From the NCBI GenBank assembly GCA_019237315.1, contig JAFAHG010000175.1:1-34171 (forward strand): a stretch of DNA of 34,171 nucleotides. Reading direction: 5' to 3'. Below are positions 1 to 6,145 of this stretch, one piece after another (position 1 is the first letter of the stretch; each line of letters begins with the position of its first letter). The notes beneath the pieces were generated by a model. That model ran no database searches. It was not told the DNA's origin and worked only from the letters and a program-made list of their open reading frames with translations. The translations under genes were made by a program, and so were the position numbers. This stretch comes from Actinomycetota bacterium. Its GTDB lineage: Bacteria; Actinomycetota; Thermoleophilia; Gaiellales; Gaiellaceae.

Positions 1-2
1 AG

Positions 3-413
3 CGCCGCCGGCCGGCCGGCCTCGGCGAGCGGGTCGGGACGATCGACCTCGACGAGCTGTGCCGCCGGGCCGGCATCACCTCCGAGCAGGCGAAGGAGCT
101 CGAGGATTACGGCCTGCTGGCGCCGAGCGGGCGCGGTGCCGACAAGCGCTACGTGGAGACGGATGCCGACGTCGCGGGCGTCTGCGCGCAATTGCACCGC
201 TACGGCGTGGCTCCGCGTCACCTGCGCACCTTCCGCACGGCGACCGACCGCGAGGCGTCGCTCCTCGAGCAGCTGATCGCGCCTGCACTGCGCGCCCGCA
301 ACGCAGACCGCCGCGCCGCGGGGCTGCGCGACCTGCAGGCGCTCGGCGAGCTCGCGCAGGAGCTCTCGGCGCTCCTCCTCTGGCGTGACCTACGCGAGGT
401 GGCGAACGCATGA
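3..413 (+). CDS. MerR-family regulator, FtsR-like (5' partial)
   Basis: C-terminal 136 residues of a gene that begins before the window; the reading frame is open from base 3. The first visible part (LDELCRRAGIT, then EDYGLLAP and a KRYVETDAD segment) is a MerR-type winged helix. It is followed by a helical region with GVAPRHLRTFRTATDRE and LLEQLIAPALRARN. This second block matches the actinobacterial FtsR group of MerR regulators, which in Corynebacterium activates ftsZ; that role is family knowledge and is not shown here. The gene ends in an ATGA overlap with apt, so the two are probably co-transcribed. What lies upstream cannot be seen, and the assignment to FtsR rather than another double-domain MerR protein is by remembered motif only. 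Confidence 0.75.
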   Translation, partial: RRRPAGLGERVGTIDLDELCRRAGITSEQAKELEDYGLLAPSGRGADKRYVETDADVAGVCAQLHRYGVAPRHLRTFRTATDREASLLEQLIAPALRARNADRRAAGLRDLQALGELAQELSALLLWRDLREVANA

Positions 414-928
414 CGGTCGACCTGCGCACGCGCATCCGCGAGGTGCCGGACTTCCCGACGCCGGGCGTCGGCTTCAAGGACATCACGCCGCTCCTCGCCG
501 ACCCCGAGGCGCTGCACGCGACGATCGGGCAGCTCGGTACGTGGGTCGAGTCGAAGCAGCCCGACCTCGTGCTCGGCGCGGAGGCGCGCGGCTTCATCCT
601 CGGCGCGGCGATCGCGGCGGAGGCGGGGTGCGGATTCGTCCCGGCGCGTCGACCCGGCAAGCTGCCCCCCGAGACGGTGAGCGCGACCTACGCGCTCGAA
701 TACGGCCAGAACTCGCTCGAGCTGCACCCTGATCTCGTTCCGAAGGGATCGCGCGTCGTGATCCACGACGACGTCCTCGCGACGGGCGGCACCGTCGAGG
801 CGATCTGCGGTCTCGTCGAGCGGCTCGGCGGCGAGGTCGTCGGCGCGTGCTTCATCATCGAGCTGACCTTCCTCGGCGGCCGCGAGCGGCTCGCCAAGCA
901 CGAGCTGTTCTCGCTGATCGAGTACTAG
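410..928 (+). CDS. apt: adenine phosphoribosyltransferase
   Basis: Converts adenine and PRPP to AMP in cytoplasmic purine salvage. The 172-residue length is normal for the family. Diagnostic segments are VPDFPTPGVGFKDITPLL near the N terminus, LGAEARGFILGAAIA in the middle, and the PRPP-binding loop VIHDDVLATGGTVEA with its paired acidic residues. The ATG overlaps the stop of the upstream regulator gene (ATGA), and AGGTGG lies about 10 bases before it. A nucleoside-type ABC transporter at the far end of the window would fit a salvage theme, but the two loci are about 27 kb apart. Confidence 0.96.
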   Translation: MTVDLRTRIREVPDFPTPGVGFKDITPLLADPEALHATIGQLGTWVESKQPDLVLGAEARGFILGAAIAAEAGCGFVPARRPGKLPPETVSATYALEYGQNSLELHPDLVPKGSRVVIHDDVLATGGTVEAICGLVERLGGEVVGACFIIELTFLGGRERLAKHELFSLIEY

Positions 929-975
929 AGCGCACCCTGCGGCGCTCCGTCCGCGTTCTCAGCTATGACGGAGTG

Positions 976-1578
976 GTGTACGACGCGCTGACGACGACCT
1001 ACGGCTTCTCGTGCCCGGCACGAGGCGAGGCGCGCGTCCGGCTCTCGGGGTTCCGGCGGCTCGAGGAGCTGCCGGGGCCGCACCATCCCGCGGTCTTCCA
1101 GGTCGACTTCACGTGCGGCTGCGGCGACGAGCACGCCGGCCTCGTCACCCACGACGAGCTCGACCTCGCCCCGCTCGGCCTCGAGGAGGCCGCGACCTAC
1201 GTGAACCTGATGACGTCGCGCGTCGAGCCGCTCGCCACCGAGCTCACCGACGTCGCAGCCGCGCGCATCCGCGCGGGGGAGTGGCCGTGGAGCTTCTTCT
1301 GCTGGCCGGAAGACCGGCCGCGGCCCGTATTCCCCTCGGCGTTTCGCCTGCTCACGGACGCGGCCGGTGACCGCATCGTCGTCGCAGTCCTGTGCCCCGT
1401 CTGCGCGCGCGTGTCCGTGAACCTCGTCACGCGGGCGCACGTCGACGTGCCGTTCCACAACGACCGCGAGGTGGGAGTCGTCGAGCACGTCTTCGCGCGG
1501 GACGCGGAGGCGACGCTCGAGTCCTTCCGCGCCGAGCTGTACTCGGCCACGTTCGACGCCCGCCGGCTGAACCTTTAG
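976..1578 (+). CDS. hypothetical protein with zinc-ribbon-like cysteines
   Basis: About 200 residues; no family recognised. The protein has spaced cysteine groups: FSCPARGE near residue 12, FTCGCGDEH near 50, FFCWPEDRP near 110 and VLCPVCARVSVNL near 140. CGC and CPVC look like halves of metal-binding knuckles, so a zinc-ribbon fold is possible, but this is inference. The segment LGLEEAATYVNLMTSR and a well-mixed composition suggest a real gene. The start is uncertain between two adjacent GTG codons (973 and 976) and a CTG at 937. TATGAC ends six bases before GTG 976, which would suit a leaderless transcript. The gene follows apt by less than 50 bases. Confidence 0.7.
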   Translation: MYDALTTTYGFSCPARGEARVRLSGFRRLEELPGPHHPAVFQVDFTCGCGDEHAGLVTHDELDLAPLGLEEAATYVNLMTSRVEPLATELTDVAAARIRAGEWPWSFFCWPEDRPRPVFPSAFRLLTDAAGDRIVVAVLCPVCARVSVNLVTRAHVDVPFHNDREVGVVEHVFARDAEATLESFRAELYSATFDARRLNL

Positions 1579-1637
1579 GCCATCCGTTCACCAGGGTCAG
1601 GGATCCTGGGGACGACCCCGCTGCCGATACCTCAGGC

Positions 1638-1802
1638 ATGACCGCAGGAGCCGAACCGATCGAGGGCCGCGGCGACAGCAGCCGCGCGGAGTCGGAGGAA
1701 CGCGGGGCTTTCGACCGGCTCGCCGAGGCCGTGGGGCCCGACTTCGCGCGCCGGCTGGTCGATGCGCTCGTGGGTCAGCGGGCGGCGTCCCCGCCGGCGT
1801 AG
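1638..1802 (+). CDS. small hypothetical protein (54 aa)
   Basis: Short frame from an ATG, with a charged, disordered-looking first half and a helical end (FDRLAEAVGPDFARRLVDAL). No clear ribosome binding site is present. GATACCT just upstream could be a -10 element for a leaderless message. Its last 28 bases overlap, tail to tail, a second small candidate gene on the other strand. Chance is a serious alternative at this GC content. Confidence 0.35.
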   Translation: MTAGAEPIEGRGDSSRAESEERGAFDRLAEAVGPDFARRLVDALVGQRAASPPA

Positions 1803-1933
1803 AGCCGCACGAGAAGCGCCGCGGCGGCTGCGGTGCCGAGGCCGAACGCAAGCGCGCTCCACCGCGACGATCCGGCTGCGACGGCACCGAGCCACACGGC
1901 CGCGCCCGGTGCGAGAGGCCACGTCGTCCGCAT
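1775..1933 (-). CDS. small two-helix membrane protein (52 aa)
   Basis: A short frame with a strongly hydrophobic product. Residues about 6-20 (PLAPGAAVWLGAVAA) and 26-45 (SALAFGLGTAAAAALLVRLY) form two membrane-helix-like stretches joined by a GSSRW turn, the layout of a small hairpin membrane protein. The ATG is preceded by AGGA nine bases upstream. It converges on, and overlaps by 28 bases, the plus-strand frame ending at 1802. The hydrophobic segmentation argues for a real gene, but no homology can be checked and the function is unknown. Confidence 0.45.
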   Translation of the reverse strand: MRTTWPLAPGAAVWLGAVAAGSSRWSALAFGLGTAAAAALLVRLYAGGDAAR

Positions 1934-1972
1934 GCGGGACGATCCTAAGCGACGGGGCGGAGGGGACCAAAA

Positions 1973-2083
1973 AAATTCACCGAGCCGGCGGCGCTTTCGT
2001 CCCCCGAACCCGCTGGCTTTCCGCTTCCGCGTACTGCCCTCGGGCCCGGCTTCGACCTACTCGCGCTCCGTGCTCGGTGCAAG
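1973..2083. repeat. direct repeat copy 1 (111 bp)
   Basis: Matches 2236-2346 base for base with no gaps at an offset of 263, with about 9 substitutions in 111 positions. Read on the minus strand it contains AGCCGG near its start and CCGGCT near its end, which could close a long-range helix, and a central GGGGGACGAAAGCG segment. Directly beyond it on the minus strand is a run of seven T, rare in DNA this GC-rich. It could be a structured RNA, a dispersed repeat, or the relic of a duplication. Confidence 0.85.
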
Positions 2084-2206
2084 ACGCAACTTAGAGCCGC
2101 CCGTCAGGGCCCGCAAGGGGGTTGTCACGAGAACGCCCGCAATTTGCGACAACTTCGATACACGCCGGACGGGATAGCGAATCGTGCAGTGTGCTCTAAA
2201 GACGAA

Positions 2207-2226
2207 GAGCGCCCGCGAGGGCGCTC
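2207..2226 (-). terminator. 8-bp hairpin with tetraloop, terminator-like
   Basis: GAGCGCCC and GGGCGCTC flank a four-base loop (GCGA on the plus strand, TCGC on the minus). On the minus strand the stem is followed by TTCGTCTTT, a partial T tract, so a weak intrinsic terminator for a leftward transcript through repeat copy 2 is plausible. On the plus strand the loop would be a GNRA tetraloop with no T tract. Confidence 0.4.
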
Positions 2227-2235
2227 CGAAGACAG

Positions 2236-2346
2236 AAATTCGCCGAGCCGGTGGCGCTTTCGTCCCCCGAGCCCGCTGGCTTTCCGCTTGCGCGTACAGC
2301 CCTCGGGCCCGGCTTCGACCTAATCACGCTCCGTGCTCGGCGCAGG
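2236..2346. repeat. direct repeat copy 2 (111 bp)
   Basis: Second copy of the unit at 1973-2083. The closing AGCCGG/CCGGCT segments are unchanged between copies. On the minus strand it is followed by the perfect hairpin at 2226-2207 and a T-rich stretch (TTCGTCTTT), so both copies are followed by terminator-like sequence in the same direction. Confidence 0.85.
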
Positions 2347-2394
2347 CAGGAAACTACTCCTGCGGCCATGGCCCTTCAAGACCCGCGGGCCGCG

Positions 2395-2413
2395 AAAAAG
2401 CCGCACTTTGCGG
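2395..2413 (-). terminator. small hairpin plus T5, terminator-like
   Basis: Minus strand: CCGCA-AAG-TGCGG, then C and TTTTT. The five-pair stem is short but GC-rich and the T run is immediate. No minus-strand gene precedes it, so it would have to end a transcript starting in or near the rpoD promoter region. Confidence 0.3.
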
Positions 2414-2421
2414 GGAGGGGG

Positions 2422-2461
2422 TTCTCCACATTTCCCCAGCTGTGCGCGGTTTTGGGGACAA
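2422..2461. promoter_or_regulatory. two DnaA-box-like nonamers, inverted
   Basis: TTCTCCACA at 2422-2430 (plus) and TTGTCCCCA at 2453-2461 (minus) each match a DnaA box (TTATCCACA or TTGTCCACA) at eight of nine positions. They lie 22 bases apart in opposite orientation, just upstream of a sigma gene. No dnaA, dnaN or AT-rich unwinding element is present, so an origin is unlikely. DnaA control of the sigma gene, or chance, are the alternatives. Confidence 0.25.
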
Positions 2462-2548
2462 CTCCCGACTTGACATAACGACGCTTCTCGTGCGTCGGCA
2501 ACGAGCGTGTTTCGCGGGCGCTCGGAGCGGCAATCACCGGCAGGCCGA

Positions 2549-3607
2549 GTGTCGGAAGACGCCGAGATCCTGCTGCTGAGCGACGACCTCCTGCGCCTGG
2601 TCGAGGCGTCGGAGGAACGCGGCACGCTCCCGGAGGCCGAGCTCCTCGACGTGCTCGAGCCGCTGCAGCTCGATCCGCTCGAGACGGACACCGTCTACCG
2701 CGAGCTCGAGAAGCGCGGCATCGAGGTCGTGCCGGAGATCGCGGAGCCCGAGGAGCCCGCACCGGCGGCGCCGGTGGCCTACTCGTACGAGACGACGACC
2801 GACGCGCTGCAGCTCTTCCTGCGCGAGGCCGGCCGCCATCCGCTGCTGACCGCCGCCCAGGAGGTCGAGCTCGCGAAGCGCGTCGAACGCGGCGACCGCG
2901 AGGCGAAGCAGCGGATGATCCACTCGAACCTCCGCCTCGTCGTCTCGATCGCCAAGCACTACCGGAACCAGGGCATGCCGTTTCTCGACCTGATCCAGGA
3001 GGGCACGCTCGGCCTGATCCGCGCGATCGAGAAGTTCGACTGGCGCCGCGGCTACAAGTTCTCCACCTACGCGACCTGGTGGATCCGGCAGGCCGTCGCC
3101 CGCGGGCTCGCGGACAAGTCGCGGACGATCCGGATGCCCGTGCACATCGTCGAACGCCACCACAAGCTGAACCGCGCCGAGCGCGAGCTCTGGACACGCC
3201 TCGGGCGCGAGCCGACGCTCGAGGAGATCGCCGAAGAGGCAAACCTACCGCTCCAGCAGGCGAAGGAGGTGCGGAGCGCCGCGCGCGCCGCAGCGTCCCT
3301 CGACGCGCCGATCGGCGAGTCCGACGACGCCGTCCTCGGAGACTTCGTCGCAGGCGAGGAGCCGCTTCCGGACGAGCTCGTCGAGGACGCGTTCCGCTCG
3401 CAGATCCTCGCCGACGCGGTCGGCTCGCTGCCCGAGCGGCAGCGCGCGGTGCTGATCCTCCGCTACGGCCTCGACGACTCGGAGCCGCGCACCCTCGAGG
3501 ACATCGGCAAGCGGCTCGGACTGACGCGCGAGCGCGTGCGCCAGATCGAGGTCGAGGCGCTCCACCGCCTCGCCACGTTGCACGAGATGGAAGCGGTTGC
3601 GTACTGA
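2549..3607 (+). CDS. rpoD: RNA polymerase sigma factor, RpoD/SigA type
   Basis: Promoter-recognition subunit of RNA polymerase. From GTG 2549 the protein has 352 residues. Residues 1-60 resemble a short region 1.1 ([20 protein letters not shown]). Region 1.2 is near 84-117 ([20 protein letters not shown]), region 2 near 120-190 with [20 protein letters not shown] and [13 protein letters not shown], region 3 near 200-275, and region 4 near 287-345 with RYGLDD and [20 protein letters not shown] at 2507 is an in-frame alternative start; GTG 2549 was chosen because [10 protein letters not shown] begins the folded part. It converges on a second sigma gene. Whether this or the neighbour is the vegetative factor cannot be decided from sequence; region 1.1 favours this one. 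Confidence 0.9.
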   Translation: MSEDAEILLLSDDLLRLVEASEERGTLPEAELLDVLEPLQLDPLETDTVYRELEKRGIEVVPEIAEPEEPAPAAPVAYSYETTTDALQLFLREAGRHPLLTAAQEVELAKRVERGDREAKQRMIHSNLRLVVSIAKHYRNQGMPFLDLIQEGTLGLIRAIEKFDWRRGYKFSTYATWWIRQAVARGLADKSRTIRMPVHIVERHHKLNRAERELWTRLGREPTLEEIAEEANLPLQQAKEVRSAARAAASLDAPIGESDDAVLGDFVAGEEPLPDELVEDAFRSQILADAVGSLPERQRAVLILRYGLDDSEPRTLEDIGKRLGLTRERVRQIEVEALHRLATLHEMEAVAY

Positions 3608-3620
3608 GTAACTGCAAGGT

Positions 3621-3640
3621 GCCAGAGCGCAAGCTCTGGC
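3621..3640. terminator. shared hairpin between convergent sigma genes
   Basis: GCCAGAGC-GCAA-GCTCTGGC, a perfect eight-pair stem with a GNRA tetraloop, sits between the stop of rpoD (3607) and the stop of the opposing sigma gene (3657). It lacks a T tract on both strands but is ideally placed as a bidirectional terminator. A seven-base direct repeat, AGTAACT, flanks it at 3607-3613 and 3652-3658. Confidence 0.6.
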
Positions 3641-3656
3641 TCCGTCAACCCAGTAA

Positions 3657-4562
3657 CTAGAGGTACTCGGACAGCCCTGGCGACCCTTCGCGCAGTGCCC
3701 GCAGCGCCCGCATCTCCAGCTGACGTACCCGCTCGCGCGTGACGCCGAGGTCGGCGCCGAGCTCCTCGAGGGTCTGCGGCGCGTCGCCGTCCAGCCCGTA
3801 CCGCCGCTCGACGACGCGCCGCATGCGCGGATCGAGTGCTGCGAGCGCCTCGGCGAGGTCCGCCGACCGCGCGTGCTCGGTGCTCACGGCGTCGGGCGAG
3901 TCCGCAGCGCGGTCCTCGATCATGTCGCCGTAGACGCTCTCGCCCTCGCCGACCGGCGCCTCGAGCGAAACCGTGTCGGCGATCAGCTCGAGGAGCTCCC
4001 CCACCCGCGCCGACGGGAAGCCGGCGTCGGCTGCGATCTCGTCGAGCGTCGGGTCGCGGTTCAGCTTCTGGCCGAGCTGCCGCCGCGAGCGGAGCACGCG
4101 GCGCACCTGCTCGGCGACGTGGACCGGCAGCCGGATCGTCCGGCCCTGGTCTGCGAGCGCGCGAGTGATCGCCTGGCGGATCCACCACGTCGCGTAGGTG
4201 GAGAGGCGGAAGCCGAGCCGGTAGTCGAAGCGTTCGACCGCCCGGATCAGGCCGAGGTTCCCCTCCTGGATCAGGTCGAGGAGCGGAACGCCGGCCTTCG
4301 TGTAGTTCCGCGTGATGGACATGACGAGCCGGAGGTTCGCCTCGATCAGGCGCCGCTTCGCCCCCTCGTCGCCGAGGTCCTTCAGCCGGGCGAGCTCGCG
4401 TTCCTCGCCCGGGGTCAGCAGGCGGCGGCCGAGTCCGCGGACGTAGAGCTTGAGCGGGTCGTCGACGACCGCGACGACCGGCTCGTCCTCGTCCGGGTCC
4501 GCCGGCAGGAGCTCGAGCGCGAACTCCGAATGCTGCTCCGCATGCGTCTCCGGGAGGGCCAC
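3657..4562 (-). CDS. sigma-70 family RNA polymerase sigma factor (group 2 type)
   Basis: 301 residues. Region 1.2 is near 35-60 ([20 protein letters not shown]), region 2 near 70-140 with [20 protein letters not shown] and [18 protein letters not shown], region 3 near 145-215 and region 4 near 235-290 with RYGLDGD and [16 protein letters not shown]. There is no region 1.1, only an acidic 30-residue N terminus, which fits a group 2 (SigB/SigC-like) factor. The GTG start is fixed by an excellent ribosome site, GGGAGGA, four bases upstream, and by the start of the conserved part. It is divergent from the amidotransferase gene with a 69-bp gap. The open frame runs much further upstream on this strand, but that part is the shadow of the neighbour. 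Confidence 0.92.
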   Translation of the reverse strand: MALPETHAEQHSEFALELLPADPDEDEPVVAVVDDPLKLYVRGLGRRLLTPGEERELARLKDLGDEGAKRRLIEANLRLVMSITRNYTKAGVPLLDLIQEGNLGLIRAVERFDYRLGFRLSTYATWWIRQAITRALADQGRTIRLPVHVAEQVRRVLRSRRQLGQKLNRDPTLDEIAADAGFPSARVGELLELIADTVSLEAPVGEGESVYGDMIEDRAADSPDAVSTEHARSADLAEALAALDPRMRRVVERRYGLDGDAPQTLEELGADLGVTRERVRQLEMRALRALREGSPGLSEYL

Positions 4563-4631
4563 AGTTCCTCCCGGGTGGTATCGGCCGTGCGCTCCGGTAC
4601 CTTGAGAGCAGTGGAGGGCGTTTAGAGACAC

Positions 4632-5423
4632 ATGTGCGGGATCGCCGGTTACAGCCTCCCCCGCCGCTCGTCCGTCGACCGGACGCTGGCGGCCCAGGCG
4701 CTGCTCGCGGCGATCGCCGAGCGGGGCGCGGACGCCGTCGGATACGCCTTCCGCTGCCCCGGTGACGCCTACCCGACGGTCGTCAAGCAGCGCACGCCCG
4801 CCTCGCAGCTCCTCGACCGGGTCGAGGTGCCGGCCGAGGCCACCCAGCTCCTCGTCCACGTGCGGGACTACACGAAGGGCCACCCGTCGATCGCGGCCAA
4901 CAACCACCCCGTTCGGCACGGGCCGGTCGTCGGCATCCACAACGGGATCATCCTGAACGACGACGAGCTCCTCGCCGCGCACACGTGCGCGCGGGCCGAG
5001 CCGAAGATGACGGTCGACTCCGAGGCGATCTTCGCCGTCGCGGCCCATTCGCGGAACGACGCGCGCGCCCTCGAGGACCTCGAGGGCGCCATGGCGACCG
5101 GCTGGCTGGACGAGCGGGAGCCCGAGGTTCTCTTTCTCGCACGCGGTGTCGGCCGGCCGCTCTGGACGGGCGAAGGCGCCGATGGCACGTTCTTCGCCTC
5201 GACCCGGCTTGCGCTCGAGATCCTCGAGCACTACGCAGGCGTCGCGCTCAAGAAGCGCCAGCTCCGCGAGGGGACGTTCCTCGCGCTCACCGAGGGTCAG
5301 GCCGTGCGGCGCGAACGGTTCCGGCCGCAGCCCTACGTCGAGGTCGACGTCCTCCCGGTCGTGCGCGCCCCCGGGGAACGCGAGTCGTGCCTCAGCCGGC
5401 TCGCCCTGATCGCCGCGGCCTGA
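4632..5423 (+). CDS. stand-alone class II glutamine amidotransferase
   Basis: 263 residues. The N terminus MCGIAGY gives the catalytic cysteine as residue 2, exposed after Met removal. [32 protein letters not shown] and a later TVDSEAIF segment follow the GlmS/PurF-type glutaminase domain (family GATase_6/7). There is no synthase domain, so ammonia from glutamine must go to an unknown partner, or the protein is a glutaminase. The ATG is set by the Cys2 requirement; GGAGGG lies about 15 bases upstream. It converges on, and overlaps by 32 bases, the next gene. The substrate is unknown. Confidence 0.88.
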   Translation: MCGIAGYSLPRRSSVDRTLAAQALLAAIAERGADAVGYAFRCPGDAYPTVVKQRTPASQLLDRVEVPAEATQLLVHVRDYTKGHPSIAANNHPVRHGPVVGIHNGIILNDDELLAAHTCARAEPKMTVDSEAIFAVAAHSRNDARALEDLEGAMATGWLDEREPEVLFLARGVGRPLWTGEGADGTFFASTRLALEILEHYAGVALKKRQLREGTFLALTEGQAVRRERFRPQPYVEVDVLPVVRAPGERESCLSRLALIAAA

Positions 5424-6108
5424 TCGAGCCGTCCGGCGCGACATCGACGCCTTCCTCGAGGAGGCGCGCCCGCACGAGGTACTGGAAGGTCGCCCATGCG
5501 CCGCGCCGGGCCTCGAAGAGCCGGTAGACCTGCCACTCCGTGAGCGCCGGGCCGCCGGGCGCGCGGCGGGCGTCGGCCCAGTCCGCGAACTTGGGCAGAC
5601 GTCCGAGCCGCTCGGCGAGCACGGCGCCGTCCGACACGGCGCGCTCGACGCGCTCCTCCCCCACGGTCACGTCGAAGCCGGCATCGCGGAGCGCCGCGGC
5701 GAACGAACCGAACGTGTGCCAGTAGAGCGACTTCGACGGCGTGCGCCCTCGCCGCTCGTCGAGGTCGCGGGACGTCGGGGTGCGGCCGAGCTCGGCGCCG
5801 AGGTCGCGAAGGATGCGCAGAAGCTCCTCGCGCGTCACGAACCGTCGAGGCACGAGCCCCGCGGCACGCTTCGCCGCGTTCCAGGAGCCGAAGTGCTCGA
5901 TCACGGTCTGCGGGTGTACCTGTGTGGCGGCGTCGGCGGCGAACTCCCGCATCGTCGGCGAACGGCCAAGGCGCTCGGCGCTCGCACGCAGCTCGGCGAG
6001 GATCTGGTCGTCCGAGTAGCGGCGGCGGAGCGCGGCGCGGAACGCGGCGAGCTCTCCCTCGTCGATCTCCGGCAGCCCACGCTGGCGACGCGGTCGCGGC
6101 ACCGCCAA
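5392..6108 (-). CDS. homing endonuclease-associated repeat protein
   Basis: 238 residues with three tandem units of about 50-60 residues: [13 protein letters not shown]...[14 protein letters not shown] (about 35-85), [13 protein letters not shown]...[14 protein letters not shown] (about 95-150) and [13 protein letters not shown]...[14 protein letters not shown] (about 160-225). The pattern LGRxPT, then (F)GSWxxAxxxAG, is that of the HNH-associated repeat, a small DNA-binding helical module first seen beside HNH homing endonucleases. No nuclease motif is visible here, so it is probably a stand-alone DNA-binding protein. The start is TTG 6108 or GTG 6102, neither with a clear ribosome site. It lies 37 bases after the GGEEF/HD-GYP gene on the same strand. 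Confidence 0.8.
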   Translation of the reverse strand: MAVPRPRRQRGLPEIDEGELAAFRAALRRRYSDDQILAELRASAERLGRSPTMREFAADAATQVHPQTVIEHFGSWNAAKRAAGLVPRRFVTREELLRILRDLGAELGRTPTSRDLDERRGRTPSKSLYWHTFGSFAAALRDAGFDVTVGEERVERAVSDGAVLAERLGRLPKFADWADARRAPGGPALTEWQVYRLFEARRGAWATFQYLVRARLLEEGVDVAPDGSIRPRRSGRAG

Positions 6109-6145
6109 GAATGGTAGAGCAGGCTAGTGGTTCTGCAAGTACGCC

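Larger units (their letters stand above)
1934..2548. other. 615-bp intergenic region upstream of rpoD
   Basis: No convincing protein gene on either strand. It contains two copies of a 111-bp direct repeat (1973-2083 and 2236-2346), a perfect eight-pair hairpin at 2207-2226, a smaller hairpin with an adjacent A5 run at 2395-2413, a seven-A run at 1969-1975 (T7 on the minus strand), two DnaA-box-like nonamers at 2422 and 2453, and a perfect TTGACA at 2470-2475 with no good -10 partner at the usual distance. The A runs and hairpins are placed as if they ended leftward (minus-strand) transcripts. No tRNA, tmRNA, RNase P or SRP RNA signature was seen. Confidence 0.8.

Noticed and set aside
2084-2235. 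tRNA or other known RNA gene between the repeat copies
   Set aside because: Short inverted repeats (GTTGTC/GACAAC, CGCAA/TTGCG) exist, but no cloverleaf, T-arm motif or known RNA signature.
2400-2480. Replication origin
   Set aside because: Two DnaA-like nonamers only, no AT-rich element, and no dnaA or dnaN nearby.
2376-3632. Minus-strand frame opposite rpoD
   Set aside because: Arg/Ser/Ala-rich shadow of the sigma gene.
4563-4631. Clear divergent promoters for the sigma and amidotransferase genes
   Set aside because: TACCTT at 4598 could be a -10 for the plus-strand gene, but no -35 partner was found, and nothing convincing on the minus strand.
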